A stretch of 54,422 nucleotides of DNA, from the NCBI GenBank assembly GCA_017534425.1, contig JAFXWB010000054.1, positions 1-54,422 of the forward strand, given 5' to 3'. Made by a program: the position numbers and the translations under genes. The stretch is from Bacilli bacterium. Lineage in GTDB: Bacteria; Bacillota_I; Bacilli_A; RFN20; CAG-826. Within the stretch, counting starts at the first letter, position 1. Each line of letters starts with the position of its first letter. The notes under the pieces were generated by a model, which did not search any database, was not told where the DNA came from, and was given only the letters and a program-made list of their open reading frames with translations. Shown here piece after piece: positions 35,292-43,688 of the stretch.

Positions 35292-37614
35292 ATTGTTTAA
35301 ATGTGTAAATACGTGAGCCAAAGTCTCCTAAGACTCTTACATAGTCATTGAATCCTGATGCTGACCACTCTGGGTTAAGGATAACGGCTTTATTATTAAA
35401 GGCGGATCCATATGCGATGTAGTTATCTTTTTCACCAGGCATTGTAATGTGCTTGGATAACATATTAACTAGCCACCCGTTTGGTTTAACATGGAATGGT
35501 GTAATCATATTGATTAAACCTCCAAATTTGCGGATATCGTGGTCTACATGTACAACATCAGCTTGATACTTCTTATCATCAATTAATCCTTTAGTGTCCA
35601 AGAAAGCTTCTGGCGCATTACTCTTTTGGAGAATATTAAAATGACCAACAACAGCACTTGTCCTATCATTTGATACCACTTGCCACTTTCTAAAGTTGTC
35701 AGAATAACTTTCTAATACATCAAGCTCACCAAACTGGAACTCTTTACGGTTTGCTTTATAAACTTCAGCAAGTTTTTTACAACGAATTCTTTCTTGTTTT
35801 GAAAGTTCTCTGAAGATTAATTCGTATCCCATAACTCCAAACATCGCTACATTAAACCTCGTATCGATTGGAGTATGTCTTAACATTTGATGAGATGGTG
35901 AACTTGATACGTGACAAGAAACGGTGGATTGAGGATAACCCATATAATAGTTTTCTTGGATTCTTAGTCTTTCGATTGCGTCAGTATCATCACTAGCCCA
36001 AATTTGTGGGAAATACGAAAGAATTCCAAGGTCAAATCTATTACCTCCGCTTGCGCATCCTTCGAATAAAACATTAGTGAATTCCTGGGTTAATTCGTTC
36101 ATGACACGATATAAACCTAAGATGTAGCGGTGGTAGAATTCACCTGGATTGTAATCATTAAAAGTAATGTCGGAGATATTTCTATTCATATCCCATTTAA
36201 CATAATCAATATTGGCAGACTTAAGTATTTTTGAGACATTTTCAATGATGTAGTCTTGAACATCTTTTTTAGATAAATCTAAGATAAGTTCGTGTCTTCC
36301 TAAAGAAGGATCTTTTTCAATACATTTAACTGCCCAATCTGGATGTGCTCTATAGCAATCAGAATCAGGATTAACACTTTCAGGTTCGAACCATAAGCCA
36401 AATTTCATTCCTAACTTATGAATTTTCTTTGAAAGTCCTTCAAGTCCGTGCGGGAGTTTCTTTTTATTAACGTTATAGTCGCCAAGTCCAGCATTATCAG
36501 AATTACGTGCGCCAAACCATCCATCATCTAAGACAAATAGTTCTGCTCCATATTTTTTGCCATCTTTAGCGATACTTAAAAGTTTTGATTGTTTAAATTT
36601 GAAATAAGTGCCTTCCCAGTTGTTAATGACCACTGGTCTAATCGTGTTGTTCCACTGGGTTGGAATAACATGGTCATTTATAAAACGGTGCATGTTCTTG
36701 CTTGCACCATTAATTCCTTTATTGGAATAAGTTAAAACAGCAATAGGTGTTTCTAGTTTTTCGCCTTTTGCGAGTTTATATTCAAAGCAGAACGGATTAA
36801 TTCCGGCTTCTACTCTAATTAAGTCATAATGAGATAATTCAACTTCTGCTAAATGGTTGCCACTATAGATAAGATTGAATGAGTAAACATCACCACTGTC
36901 TAAACCAGCAGTTCTTTCTTTAACCATGAAAAATGGATTAAATCTATTTGAGGAATTGCCTGTTCTAGATTCAATTGAGTATTTGCCCTCTACAATAGGT
37001 TGAACTTGTCTATTCATCTCGCTTGCCCAACCACCAGACAAGGTAATTAACTCGAAGTTTTTGTTAACTAAATCAAGTTGGTATGAGAGAGCTTTTTGAA
37101 CAAATAAATCAAGCTCAGATTCATTAATAACTACTAAATTCCTGCAAAAAACATCATCTTTTTCAAAAACATAGTAGTGGAGTTCTAACTTAACATTAGC
37201 CTTTTCGTCTTTAAGGAAAATAACTAATTCTTCATCTCCATCATGTGGAGTTGGGAGTCCTTCAAGTGGTTGAACTTTTCTAATTTCGTGTCCAGCAAAC
37301 TTGAAATCAAATACATATCCAAATTTTTCATTTTTTAAGAGTATTGGAGTGCTCTTATAGTCGCCCTTGTGTGGGAAAGATAATTCTAATGGGACCAAGT
37401 CCATTGAAACATTGGGGTTCTTGGCTTCATCATAAATGGTAGAAGTACCTTTTTGAACGCTTGGTTTCAATCTTATTGGTTTGACATCAAAATCAACTAA
37501 CTCGACTTTGTTTCCGAAATAATCGTGAAACAATAATCCTAAATCATCAGTATGGAAGATATAGGACAAGGTGTTTGTTTGTAAATGAAACACTTTTTCG
37601 TTTGTCTTAATCAT
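35278..37614 (-). CDS. GH36 alpha-galactosidase
   Basis: 778 residues, the usual size for family GH36. Nucleophile region YVKWDMNRNISD, acid/base region ASDDTDAIERLRIQ, and WFEPESVNPDSDCY and LDDGWFGARNSD are diagnostic. It removes alpha-galactose from raffinose- or melibiose-type sugars in the cytoplasm (no signal peptide). With the GPH transporter and GH13 enzyme it forms an uptake-and-hydrolysis locus for alpha-galactosides. A GAGG RBS lies in the gap after the transporter. Confidence 0.95.
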   Translation of the reverse strand: MIKTNEKVFHLQTNTLSYIFHTDDLGLLFHDYFGNKVELVDFDVKPIRLKPSVQKGTSTIYDEAKNPNVSMDLVPLELSFPHKGDYKSTPILLKNEKFGYVFDFKFAGHEIRKVQPLEGLPTPHDGDEELVIFLKDEKANVKLELHYYVFEKDDVFCRNLVVINESELDLFVQKALSYQLDLVNKNFELITLSGGWASEMNRQVQPIVEGKYSIESRTGNSSNRFNPFFMVKERTAGLDSGDVYSFNLIYSGNHLAEVELSHYDLIRVEAGINPFCFEYKLAKGEKLETPIAVLTYSNKGINGASKNMHRFINDHVIPTQWNNTIRPVVINNWEGTYFKFKQSKLLSIAKDGKKYGAELFVLDDGWFGARNSDNAGLGDYNVNKKKLPHGLEGLSKKIHKLGMKFGLWFEPESVNPDSDCYRAHPDWAVKCIEKDPSLGRHELILDLSKKDVQDYIIENVSKILKSANIDYVKWDMNRNISDITFNDYNPGEFYHRYILGLYRVMNELTQEFTNVLFEGCASGGNRFDLGILSYFPQIWASDDTDAIERLRIQENYYMGYPQSTVSCHVSSSPSHQMLRHTPIDTRFNVAMFGVMGYELIFRELSKQERIRCKKLAEVYKANRKEFQFGELDVLESYSDNFRKWQVVSNDRTSAVVGHFNILQKSNAPEAFLDTKGLIDDKKYQADVVHVDHDIRKFGGLINMITPFHVKPNGWLVNMLSKHITMPGEKDNYIAYGSAFNNKAVILNPEWSASGFNDYVRVLGDFGSRIYTFKQYEEN

Positions 37615-37635
37615 ATCTAAACCTCGTAATTATTA

Positions 37636-37665
37636 TATAAAAAAAGACCCACAAATGTGAGTCTT
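37636..37665 (-). terminator. Terminator/attenuator between transporter and alpha-galactosidase
   Basis: AAGACCCAC (37644-37652) and GTGAGTCTT (37657-37665) form a 9-bp stem with one wobble; on the minus strand it is followed by about eight T. It could give more transporter than hydrolase transcript, or the hydrolases may have their own promoter. Confidence 0.75.
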
Positions 37666-37679
37666 TTATTGTTATATTT

Positions 37680-39332
37680 TTACTTTGCTTCTACTTCTTC
37701 AGGATTAAAGCCAGATGCAGCGTGGCGTTTTTCCAGTTCTTCAACCATGTCTCTATGGCTTTCTTCGGTAATTTTATAACCGAAGTGAATGAGGACCCAA
37801 ACAGCAACAAAGCAAAAAGCAAGAATAATAAAAATCCATAAACCAATAATGTTTAATGAGCCTTTATTGACACCTGCCATAAGCTCTTGAATTTTCCCCA
37901 CAAATGACTCTGAATCATATTCGCCAGAATTCAATTTGCCTTCTGCTGTTGAAATACCATTAACAACGCCCATAACTCCTGCTGATAAGAAGATTAGATA
38001 TTGGAATCCTCTCAACAGAGCTGAACCTAATTTAACATCGAGTGGTCTCCAAGCAGAGATAACTGATTCTTTTCTTTCACCAAATTGATATTCGTTATAA
38101 TCAATTGAATCTTGGAACATAACAAGAATGACCATGTAAACAAGACCTGCGCCAAAGAAGAAGACAAATGGGAAGAGATAGTTACAGAACATAAGTCCGC
38201 CTAATCCCCAACCAAAGTTCATTCCTTCACCGTATGCTGGAGTTGTTCCGCTAAGCATTAGTGAAAGTGGTTTATCTCCAAATAATGGGAAACAAGTTAA
38301 GAAGAATCCGAGGGCACCAACAAGCGAAATAATTACGGCAATTGTTAGGATTTTTTGCTTTTTCATCTTCTTTGCGATTATTGGATAAAGTGCTTGAGAA
38401 GCAATCATTGCAAAGACATAGAAGACTGAAATAAGTGTAACAACAAAGCCTCCGCTTGATGAACCGTAACCAACTGATAAGTAATAATAATTTAAGCCAA
38501 TACCACCGGTAAGAACACCACTAGCAAGATAATAAAGGAACATTGCAATGACAACGTAACGCACTTGTGGATTTTTACCAACGACTTTAAATAAGTCGAC
38601 AAGTGAAGATTTCTCTGATGCCTCTTCTTGTTTTAAGTCTCTAGCTTTTTCTTGGCAGAAGAAGAAAACAACTGCTTGTGAGGCTAAGAATAATAAGCTG
38701 ACAACGATAGCCATGACTGCATACACAGCAGCGGCACCTTTACCAGAACTTGCGCCAAACATTGTTGGAAGAAGTGTTGCGGCAGCGGTCATTAAGAAAC
38801 CACCAATTGCTGCACAAATAGTAACACGTGATGTTAATGTAGCACGTTCATGATCATCATTAGATAAAGATGGAAGCATTGCCCAATAACCAATGTCGTT
38901 CATGGTGAAGAATGTATCCCAAAGAACGTAGAATACAATCATTAATGCAACGAAAACCCAACCATTAGCAGGTCTAACTAAAAATAACAAGATAACTGCT
39001 AAAGTATTTCCAATAGCGCCAATTAAAATCCATGGTTTAAATTTACCAAGTTTAAAGTGAACCTTCTCAACTATAAAGCCCATAATCGGGTCATTAATGC
39101 CGTCCCAAACAAGTGCAATCATCATTGCAATGGTAATGACACCATATTGAGCAGCGAATGTTGAGGAATCACTACTTAGTACGCCAGAAGTAATTGCGTA
39201 TTGAAGTAAAAATGATCCTACTAATGCATAGCAGGCATCACGAAAGATTCCACTGAATGGATAGAACCACTTAGTGAATTTAGGTACTTTGTTGCCAGTG
39301 TAAGCCTTGGCAACTCTGTTAGATAAACCCAT
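37680..39332 (-). CDS. GPH-family sugar:cation symporter
   Basis: 550 residues from the ATG at 39332, which follows GGAGG; an in-frame upstream start at 39359 lacks an RBS. About 12 hydrophobic segments, with NDPIMGFIVEK and a DIGYWAMLPSL-type segment typical of glycoside-pentoside-hexuronide (MelB-like) symporters. It probably imports the alpha-galactoside or alpha-glucoside hydrolysed by the downstream enzymes. It heads the leftward sugar locus. Confidence 0.9.
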   Translation of the reverse strand: MGLSNRVAKAYTGNKVPKFTKWFYPFSGIFRDACYALVGSFLLQYAITSGVLSSDSSTFAAQYGVITIAMMIALVWDGINDPIMGFIVEKVHFKLGKFKPWILIGAIGNTLAVILLFLVRPANGWVFVALMIVFYVLWDTFFTMNDIGYWAMLPSLSNDDHERATLTSRVTICAAIGGFLMTAAATLLPTMFGASSGKGAAAVYAVMAIVVSLLFLASQAVVFFFCQEKARDLKQEEASEKSSLVDLFKVVGKNPQVRYVVIAMFLYYLASGVLTGGIGLNYYYLSVGYGSSSGGFVVTLISVFYVFAMIASQALYPIIAKKMKKQKILTIAVIISLVGALGFFLTCFPLFGDKPLSLMLSGTTPAYGEGMNFGWGLGGLMFCNYLFPFVFFFGAGLVYMVILVMFQDSIDYNEYQFGERKESVISAWRPLDVKLGSALLRGFQYLIFLSAGVMGVVNGISTAEGKLNSGEYDSESFVGKIQELMAGVNKGSLNIIGLWIFIILAFCFVAVWVLIHFGYKITEESHRDMVEELEKRHAASGFNPEEVEAK

Positions 39333-39363
39333 AATAAACCTCCGGGTGAATAAATACATATCA

Positions 39364-39392
39364 ATTTTAGATTATTTCTAAACATAAGACAA
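39364..39392 (-). promoter_or_regulatory. Strong sigma-A promoter of the sugar locus
   Basis: Read on the minus strand: TTGTCT, exactly 17 bases, then TAAAAT. It is about 30 bases upstream of the transporter start. Further upstream an imperfect GTTTAT/ATAAAAC repeat could bind a regulator, but no LacI gene is adjacent. Confidence 0.75.
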
Positions 39393-39437
39393 TTTCTCTT
39401 TGGTTTATATTAATAAAACGTGTAGAATTAAACAGGT

Positions 39438-39647
39438 ATGAATATTTGGTTAGCTATTTCCTTAGTTTTAGCGGTTTAGACAGTCTACCTACTTATGATA
39501 GAAATCTTTTCTGTCACTTTAAAACTTACCGGTATGGCATCAAGCAAAATCAAATTTCAAGTTGCCTCATTATTCACAAGTTCTGGATACACAACATCTG
39601 AATCTGAACTTATCGCAAAAGATGATGCAAGAAGAAAAACATATTAA
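39438..39647 (+). pseudogene. Broken TrkA-C-type membrane protein fragment
   Basis: An ATG at 39438 opens a frame for a short hydrophobic N-terminus, interrupted by an in-frame TAG at 39477. The same frame then continues to a stop at 39645-39647. The text FQVASLFTSSGYTTSESELI resembles the N-terminal part of membrane proteins that carry a TrkA-C domain, where FQV.S.LT..GFTTSESEL is followed by several arginines (here DDARRK). The protein ends there, so the rest of the gene is lost. A nonsense mutation plus 3' truncation next to the tRNA best explains it; the family assignment is from memory of the motif. Confidence 0.65.
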
Positions 39648-39696
39648 ATGTCTTCGATTTGCAGGAAAAACTGCAGAAATCAGAATAAAAACGTAT

Positions 39697-39772
39697 GGGC
39701 CTGTAGCTCAGTTGGGAGAGCGCCTCGTTCGCAACGAGGAGGTCACCAGTTCGATCCTGGCCAGGTCCACCA
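39697..39772 (+). tRNA. tRNA-Ala (anticodon CGC)
   Basis: A complete cloverleaf: acceptor 39697-39703 pairs with 39762-39768 (one G-U), D arm GCTC/GAGC, anticodon stem CCTCG/CGAGG with loop TTCGCAA (anticodon CGC), T loop TTCGATC, and encoded CCA at 39770-39772. The A-C mismatch at the base of the T stem is tolerated in tRNA-Ala. It reads GCG codons. It stands alone at the left edge of the accessory region. Confidence 0.96.
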
Positions 39773-39789
39773 TGAATACCTGCTACTGT

Positions 39790-39932
39790 CGTCGTCCAAA
39801 GTCACTTATCCAAAGTTGGACAAAATGACTTATCCGACAAACATGAAACAAGTCCTCGCAAGAGGGCTTTTGTTTTATGTCTCAAACCGGCGACCTCCTC
39901 GTAGCGAACGATCCGCCTCCCAGGACTGAATT
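39790..39932 (+). repeat. Dispersed repeat A, copy 1 (palindrome, terminator, inverted tRNA-like part)
   Basis: Three modules in order. First, GTCGTCC and a palindrome, AAGTCA (39799-39804) to TGACTT (39826-39831), with TCCAA/TTGGA nested inside. Second, a terminator, GTCCTC/GAGGGC (39852-39867), then TTTTGTTTT. Third, about 39880-39932, a decayed copy in inverted orientation of tRNA-Ala. Read on the minus strand it shows D-arm remnants, an anticodon arm with loop TTCGCTA, AGGTC and the first half of a T arm (GCCGGTTTGA), then stops. It begins 17 bases after the intact tRNA. Confidence 0.75.
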
Positions 39933-40096
39933 TAAGCTATCAAACAAGCCCGTGGTGGAGCTTTGCCTCTAAGTCCTAATAAATGCTTATCAACAGCTTG
40001 TAATGCATCACACGTGAGTCCTGCCTCTAAACTCAAAAAATGTGTCGCTTCTGAGGGGACGAAACCAATTCCTAAATATTTGATAATAATGGTGTC
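39932..40096 (-). other. Unassigned open stretch, possible gene fragment
   Basis: The minus strand is open for 54 codons without a convincing start. The translation looks protein-like (VPSEATHFLSLEAG, ALQAVDKHLLGLRGKAPP), but I recognise no family. A similar peptide (IIDKRLLL) can be read downstream of repeat copy 3 near 45255-45285, so this may be repeat-associated sequence and not a gene. Nothing else is seen in this stretch. Confidence 0.25.
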
Positions 40097-40124
40097 TTAA
40101 ATGACAGAAAGGAGACAGCGAGCA

Positions 40125-40454
40125 GTGTCAGCAGTAGAACTCACAAGATACAAACCAAAAGGCTGGGACGAGTATTTCGTCGATGGAGGAGTATTTGAAG
40201 TGAAAATTAGTGAGAGCAGTCCAGGGGTTAACATTGAGTACGAAGAATTTGGTTCTTTACAAGCATGTCCAGACGATACATTAATAAAAACTGTTATTGT
40301 TAAAGACGACGACAGAGAAATCACTTTAGATCATTCTATTGATATGGAAGATTTCAAACCATCAGGGCATAGATACATCATCTCTGTTTATAACAAACTC
40401 ACGAAGAAAAAACTCAAGTTCGAAATTAGTGAAGATACCATGAAGTCCGTCTAA
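40125..40454 (+). CDS. Small hypothetical protein
   Basis: 109 residues from a GTG at 40125, ten bases after AGGAG; an ATG at 40101 would add eight residues but would put the RBS inside the gene. The protein is charged and beta-rich-looking, with no signal peptide or membrane segment. It has a cysteine at about 45 and a C-terminal half KDDDREITLDHSIDMED. I recognise no family. A terminator hairpin follows the stop directly. It is the only gene between the tRNA and the AraC regulator. Confidence 0.6.
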   Translation: MSAVELTRYKPKGWDEYFVDGGVFEVKISESSPGVNIEYEEFGSLQACPDDTLIKTVIVKDDDREITLDHSIDMEDFKPSGHRYIISVYNKLTKKKLKFEISEDTMKSV

Positions 40455-40460
40455 GCTGAA

Positions 40461-40574
40461 AGCCAGGTGTAAAAGCCTGGTTTTTTCTTGTTCGCGAAAG
40501 CTTGAAAACACGACATAATTGCGATAGGTCGATTTGGACAAAACAGGATGGATTGGCTTAGACAACTACAACTA
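40461..40574 (+). repeat. Dispersed repeat B, copy 1, with terminator
   Basis: Starts with AGCCAGGTGTAAAAGCCTGG and T6 (hairpin CCAGG/CCTGG, 40463-40480, a terminator for the 109-aa gene). It continues through TTCGCGAA, AACACGACATAATTG, GACAAAACAGGATGGATTGG to GACAACTACAACTA. A second copy at 44918-45029 is highly similar along its length. The reverse strand of both copies can be read as SKPIHPVLSK, but no gene structure supports it. Confidence 0.75.
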
Positions 40575-40624
40575 CCCCCATTTATTGGACCATCCGGTAC
40601 AATGATGAATGGGGGTTTTATTTA
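40575..40624 (+). terminator. Long terminator hairpin before araC
   Basis: CCCCCATT (40575-40582) and AATGGGGG (40608-40615) form the outer stem, with ATTG/CAAT inside, followed on the plus strand by TTTTATTT. It would stop rightward transcription before the convergent AraC gene. Confidence 0.75.
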
Positions 40625-40651
40625 TGATTCGAAGTCGCAGCATAATTTAGA

Positions 40652-41473
40652 TTAATAAGACGATATGATTGGTGAATGCCCCCAGTAATGTTTATAAGCC
40701 CTAGAAAATGATTGGACCGAGGAATAATTCAGTTTTTTACTAATAGCTTTGATACTTAATTTATTCTCTTTAATCAATAATTTAGCACTTTCCATTCTCC
40801 TGGTTTTAAATAACTCAAATATGGTTTTTCCAGTTTGTTTACTATAAACATCCGATAAGTATGAATAACGATATCCAAATTCGTTTTCTAATTCTTGTAG
40901 AGAAGAAATGCGATAAATATTATCGTGAATATAGTTTTCAATCCTCATACAAATATCTTTTTGGCGAGAATACGCTACTTTTGTATAATTTTCGCTGAGA
41001 TAATGGCGTTTAATTAACTGCGAAATTTCAAATAATCTATAGGCGATAAGAATGAAAGATTCATCATCTAAAACATATAATTCTTCAATCGCTCTTTTCA
41101 ATGATTCTGTTTGAATATGAATTATTCTGTTTTTCCTTATAAAAGGAATTAAAGCAAGAAAACTGTTGATATCGTTTTCATTATTGAAATGAAATGATGC
41201 ATATGAATAAGAAAAAGAAGGTGAGTTAGATTTGATGGAATGAATATCTCCTGGAATTGAGATATGCATATCTCCACTTTTCATTAGAAACTGTTCATTA
41301 TCTGTTTGAACAACACAAGATCCTTTATCTACATAAGTGATTTCATACCAATTCAAATGAATGTGTGGCTCGCAATAAAAAGAATCGTTTGTGTCGATAT
41401 GTCCTATTTGGTGCAAACAAAGCCCTCTTATTATCTTTGGCTCATAAATGGAGCAATATTCATTCTTCTTCAT
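40652..41473 (-). CDS. AraC-family transcription regulator
   Basis: 273 residues. An N-terminal cupin-like sensor domain (HIHLNWYEITYVDKGS, MKSGDMHISIPGDIHSI) is followed by two helix-turn-helix motifs of the AraC type at about 185-273 (YSYLSDVYSKQTGKTIFELF and LSIKAISKKLNYSSVQSFSRAYKHYWG). Such proteins usually bind a sugar or sugar derivative and activate nearby genes. It is divergent from two Gfo/Idh/MocA genes across a 120-base gap with palindromes, which it probably controls. Confidence 0.92.
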   Translation of the reverse strand: MKKNEYCSIYEPKIIRGLCLHQIGHIDTNDSFYCEPHIHLNWYEITYVDKGSCVVQTDNEQFLMKSGDMHISIPGDIHSIKSNSPSFSYSYASFHFNNENDINSFLALIPFIRKNRIIHIQTESLKRAIEELYVLDDESFILIAYRLFEISQLIKRHYLSENYTKVAYSRQKDICMRIENYIHDNIYRISSLQELENEFGYRYSYLSDVYSKQTGKTIFELFKTRRMESAKLLIKENKLSIKAISKKLNYSSVQSFSRAYKHYWGHSPIISSY

Positions 41474-41536
41474 ATAAAAAAATGCTAAGAAAATTATAGA
41501 ACATTAAGAGCAAAATCGAAAGAAATGTTAACTACA

Positions 41537-41577
41537 ATTAAAACTTTGTTATTGATGTTTTAATACAATTTAATTGT
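41537..41577. promoter_or_regulatory. Inverted repeats in the araC-oxidoreductase gap
   Basis: Two dyads: ATTAAAAC (41537-41544) with GTTTTAAT (41557-41564), and a perfect palindrome ACAATT-T-AATTGT (41565-41577). They lie 16-57 bases before the oxidoreductase start and are candidate regulator sites. No convincing -35/-10 pair was found. Confidence 0.4.
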
Positions 41578-41593
41578 CTAGGAGATTATTTAT

Positions 41594-42652
41594 ATGTCAG
41601 TTGTTGCAATTATTGGGTGTGGAAGAATAGCGAATTATGCTCACTTCCCTGCTTTAAACAAACTCGAAAATGTCCGAATAAAATATGCCTGTGACATTAT
41701 TATGGAAAAAGCCGAAAAAGCAAAACAAGATTATCCGAAAATTGAGAACACAATTCTTGATTATCATGACGCTTTAAATGACAAAGATGTTGATACAGTT
41801 TTTGTGCTAGTACCAAACTATGAACACAAAAGAATTACCATTGATGCTTTAAGGGCGGGCAAGAACGTTTTATGCGAAAAACCAATTGCGTTGAATTATG
41901 AAGATGCTTTAGAAATGCAAAAAGAAGCTAAAAAAGCCGGCAAAATCTTAAATATAGGTGTTAATAACCGTTACAATACTGCAGTTAATACGGTGAAGAA
42001 AATGTGCGAAGACGGAACACTTGGACACATCTATCATGTCGAGTCTCATTTCTTCACAACTAGATCTATACCAGGCTTAGGCGGACCATTCACTAATAAG
42101 AAACTCTCTGGTGGTGGTGTCTTAATTGACTGGGGCGTTCACATCCTTGATTTAATTCAATATTTAGTCGGACACAAAACATTAAAGAGTGTCAGTGCTT
42201 CCACAAATTCTGAATTAGCAAAGAACATGAAAGATTATAAATACGGAAATATGTGGGCAGAAGATACTGCTGATATCGAACATGGTGTGAATGACGTTGA
42301 AGAATTTGTTTCCTGTTTTGCTAGATATGATGGATATACATTATCTCTAACTGGTGGTTGGGCCACCAACATTCCCGCGGATGAATTCTATATTGACATT
42401 TATGGTTCGAAAGCTGGAATTCGCCTTTACTATGTAAAACAAAAATTTAAAGTCTTCTTAGGTGAGACCCTCGAAGTAACCGAAAGCAACATCCCAGAAG
42501 AAAATCATTATGATATTGAAGACAGAATGTTTATTGATTCTGTTGAAAATGGAGTTCCTAATAGAGGGCACATCGATGAAGTCATTGATATCGAAAAACT
42601 TATTGATTTGATTTATCAATCCGCTGATGAAGAAAAGGAAATTAGATTATGA
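41594..42652 (+). CDS. Gfo/Idh/MocA-family oxidoreductase
   Basis: 352 residues. N-terminal Rossmann fold with GCGRIANYAHFPAL, the conserved GKNVLCEKPIAL (EKP lysine), and a C-terminal alpha/beta substrate domain containing GGGVLIDWGVHILDL (the active-site D..H pair). Such enzymes oxidise or reduce sugars, inositols or aminosugars with NAD(P). The ATG follows AGGAG by about 8 bases. It overlaps the next gene by four bases. The substrate is unknown. Confidence 0.9.
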   Translation: MSVVAIIGCGRIANYAHFPALNKLENVRIKYACDIIMEKAEKAKQDYPKIENTILDYHDALNDKDVDTVFVLVPNYEHKRITIDALRAGKNVLCEKPIALNYEDALEMQKEAKKAGKILNIGVNNRYNTAVNTVKKMCEDGTLGHIYHVESHFFTTRSIPGLGGPFTNKKLSGGGVLIDWGVHILDLIQYLVGHKTLKSVSASTNSELAKNMKDYKYGNMWAEDTADIEHGVNDVEEFVSCFARYDGYTLSLTGGWATNIPADEFYIDIYGSKAGIRLYYVKQKFKVFLGETLEVTESNIPEENHYDIEDRMFIDSVENGVPNRGHIDEVIDIEKLIDLIYQSADEEKEIRL

Positions 42653-43494
42653 AGAGAATTGGTTTAATTGACTACTACATTAATGAGTGGCATGCTTTGA
42701 ATTACCCAACGTTTTTAAAGAATGTTAAAGATGCTATTGATGGTGAATTTGAAATCACTGATTTTTACGCTGAAATAAATCACCCCGATCTATCTTCTGA
42801 TGAATATGAAAAGCAATATGGTGTTCATAAATGTTCTTCTTTAGAAGAACTATGTAATATATGTGACTATTTAATGGTGTTATATCCAGATAATCCAGAA
42901 CGTAAGTTTGAAGTTGTTAAAAAGGTGATTCCATATAAGAAACCTATGTTTGTTGATAAGACCTTTATGAATAGTTTTAAAGAAGCTGAAGAAATATTTG
43001 AATTAGCCAAGCAACATCAAACGCCTTTATTCACATCATCTTCTTTAAGATATGCTGATGAAGTCAGAGAGCTAGGTGATGTTGATTCACTTCTTGTTAT
43101 TGCCCCAAGTGTTCATTTAAGCGACTATTTGATTCACCCATTAGAAATTGTTGTGTCTAAAATGGGTGTAGGCGCCACTAAAGCGAAACTATCTAAAAGT
43201 GGTGTCCATCATATGTTGGACGTTAAATACAAAAACGGAAGAAACGCACTTATAGTAATTGCGGAAGGCGGAAACGCCCAAGATTTCTTTGTCAGTGGCA
43301 ATGGTAAGTTTAAACAAAACCTTGTCCGATGCGCATCTCCATATTTTGAAAACGAGATGAAAGATATCTTGCGTTTCTTTAATGAAAAAAAACCATCCTT
43401 CTCTTATCTTGAAACTTTAGAAGCAATGAGACTACGTGACATCGCTCTTCAAAACAGATTTGATGAATGGATTAATTTAAATACCATTTACTGA
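42649..43494 (+). CDS. Atypical, short Gfo/Idh/MocA-like protein
   Basis: 281 residues. The overall order matches a Gfo/Idh/MocA protein (Rossmann-like N-terminus, a VDKTF segment where EKP is expected, a C-terminal HHMLDVKYKNG region). However, the N-terminal GxGxxG is absent (LIDYYINEWHAL instead) and the C-terminal domain is short. Cofactor binding may be altered or lost, and it may act as a partner of the upstream enzyme. ATGA overlap implies coupled translation. Its last 18 bases overlap the 3' end of a gene fragment on the opposite strand. Confidence 0.75.
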   Translation: MKRIGLIDYYINEWHALNYPTFLKNVKDAIDGEFEITDFYAEINHPDLSSDEYEKQYGVHKCSSLEELCNICDYLMVLYPDNPERKFEVVKKVIPYKKPMFVDKTFMNSFKEAEEIFELAKQHQTPLFTSSSLRYADEVRELGDVDSLLVIAPSVHLSDYLIHPLEIVVSKMGVGATKAKLSKSGVHHMLDVKYKNGRNALIVIAEGGNAQDFFVSGNGKFKQNLVRCASPYFENEMKDILRFFNEKKPSFSYLETLEAMRLRDIALQNRFDEWINLNTIY

Positions 43495-43688
43495 GGCAAT
43501 CATTGCCCAACTATTATCAGATAAAGGGGCATCATCGTTTCCATTAGTGATGATGTTTTCTTTTAATTCAGGAATATCTTTTATTCTGTTGTTTAGATAT
43601 TATCAACAAATTTTAAAGTTGTTTCTAAACGATTCTTCAAATACCCCAATCGACCATCTATAACGTCGAAACCTTGAATCTTGTTGTA
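43477..43688 (-). pseudogene. Frameshifted 3' fragment of an unidentified gene
   Basis: On the minus strand a frame reads GFDVIDGRLGYLKNRLETT to a stop at 43593-43595. A one-base shift near 43597 continues with YLNNRIKDIPELKENIIT and ends SWAMIASVNGI at 43477. Together these give about 70 residues of a plausible protein C-terminus with a single frameshift. The 5' side is cut exactly at repeat copy 2. The texture recalls the C-terminal helices of some sugar hydrolases, but I cannot name the family. Confidence 0.55.

Noticed and set aside
39400-39425. Operator palindrome upstream of the sugar locus promoter
   Set aside because: The GTTTAT/ATAAAAC repeat is imperfect and AT-rich; no adjacent regulator gene supports it.
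39562-39929. Plus-strand frames across the tRNA-Ala gene
   Set aside because: They read through an intact tRNA and the repeat; no RBS or protein-like composition.
40362-40565. Minus-strand frame SKPIHPVLSK... in repeat B as a gene
   Set aside because: The frame also occurs in copy 2 but is not preserved beyond the repeat, has no RBS, and overlaps the 109-aa gene. It is better explained as non-coding repeat.
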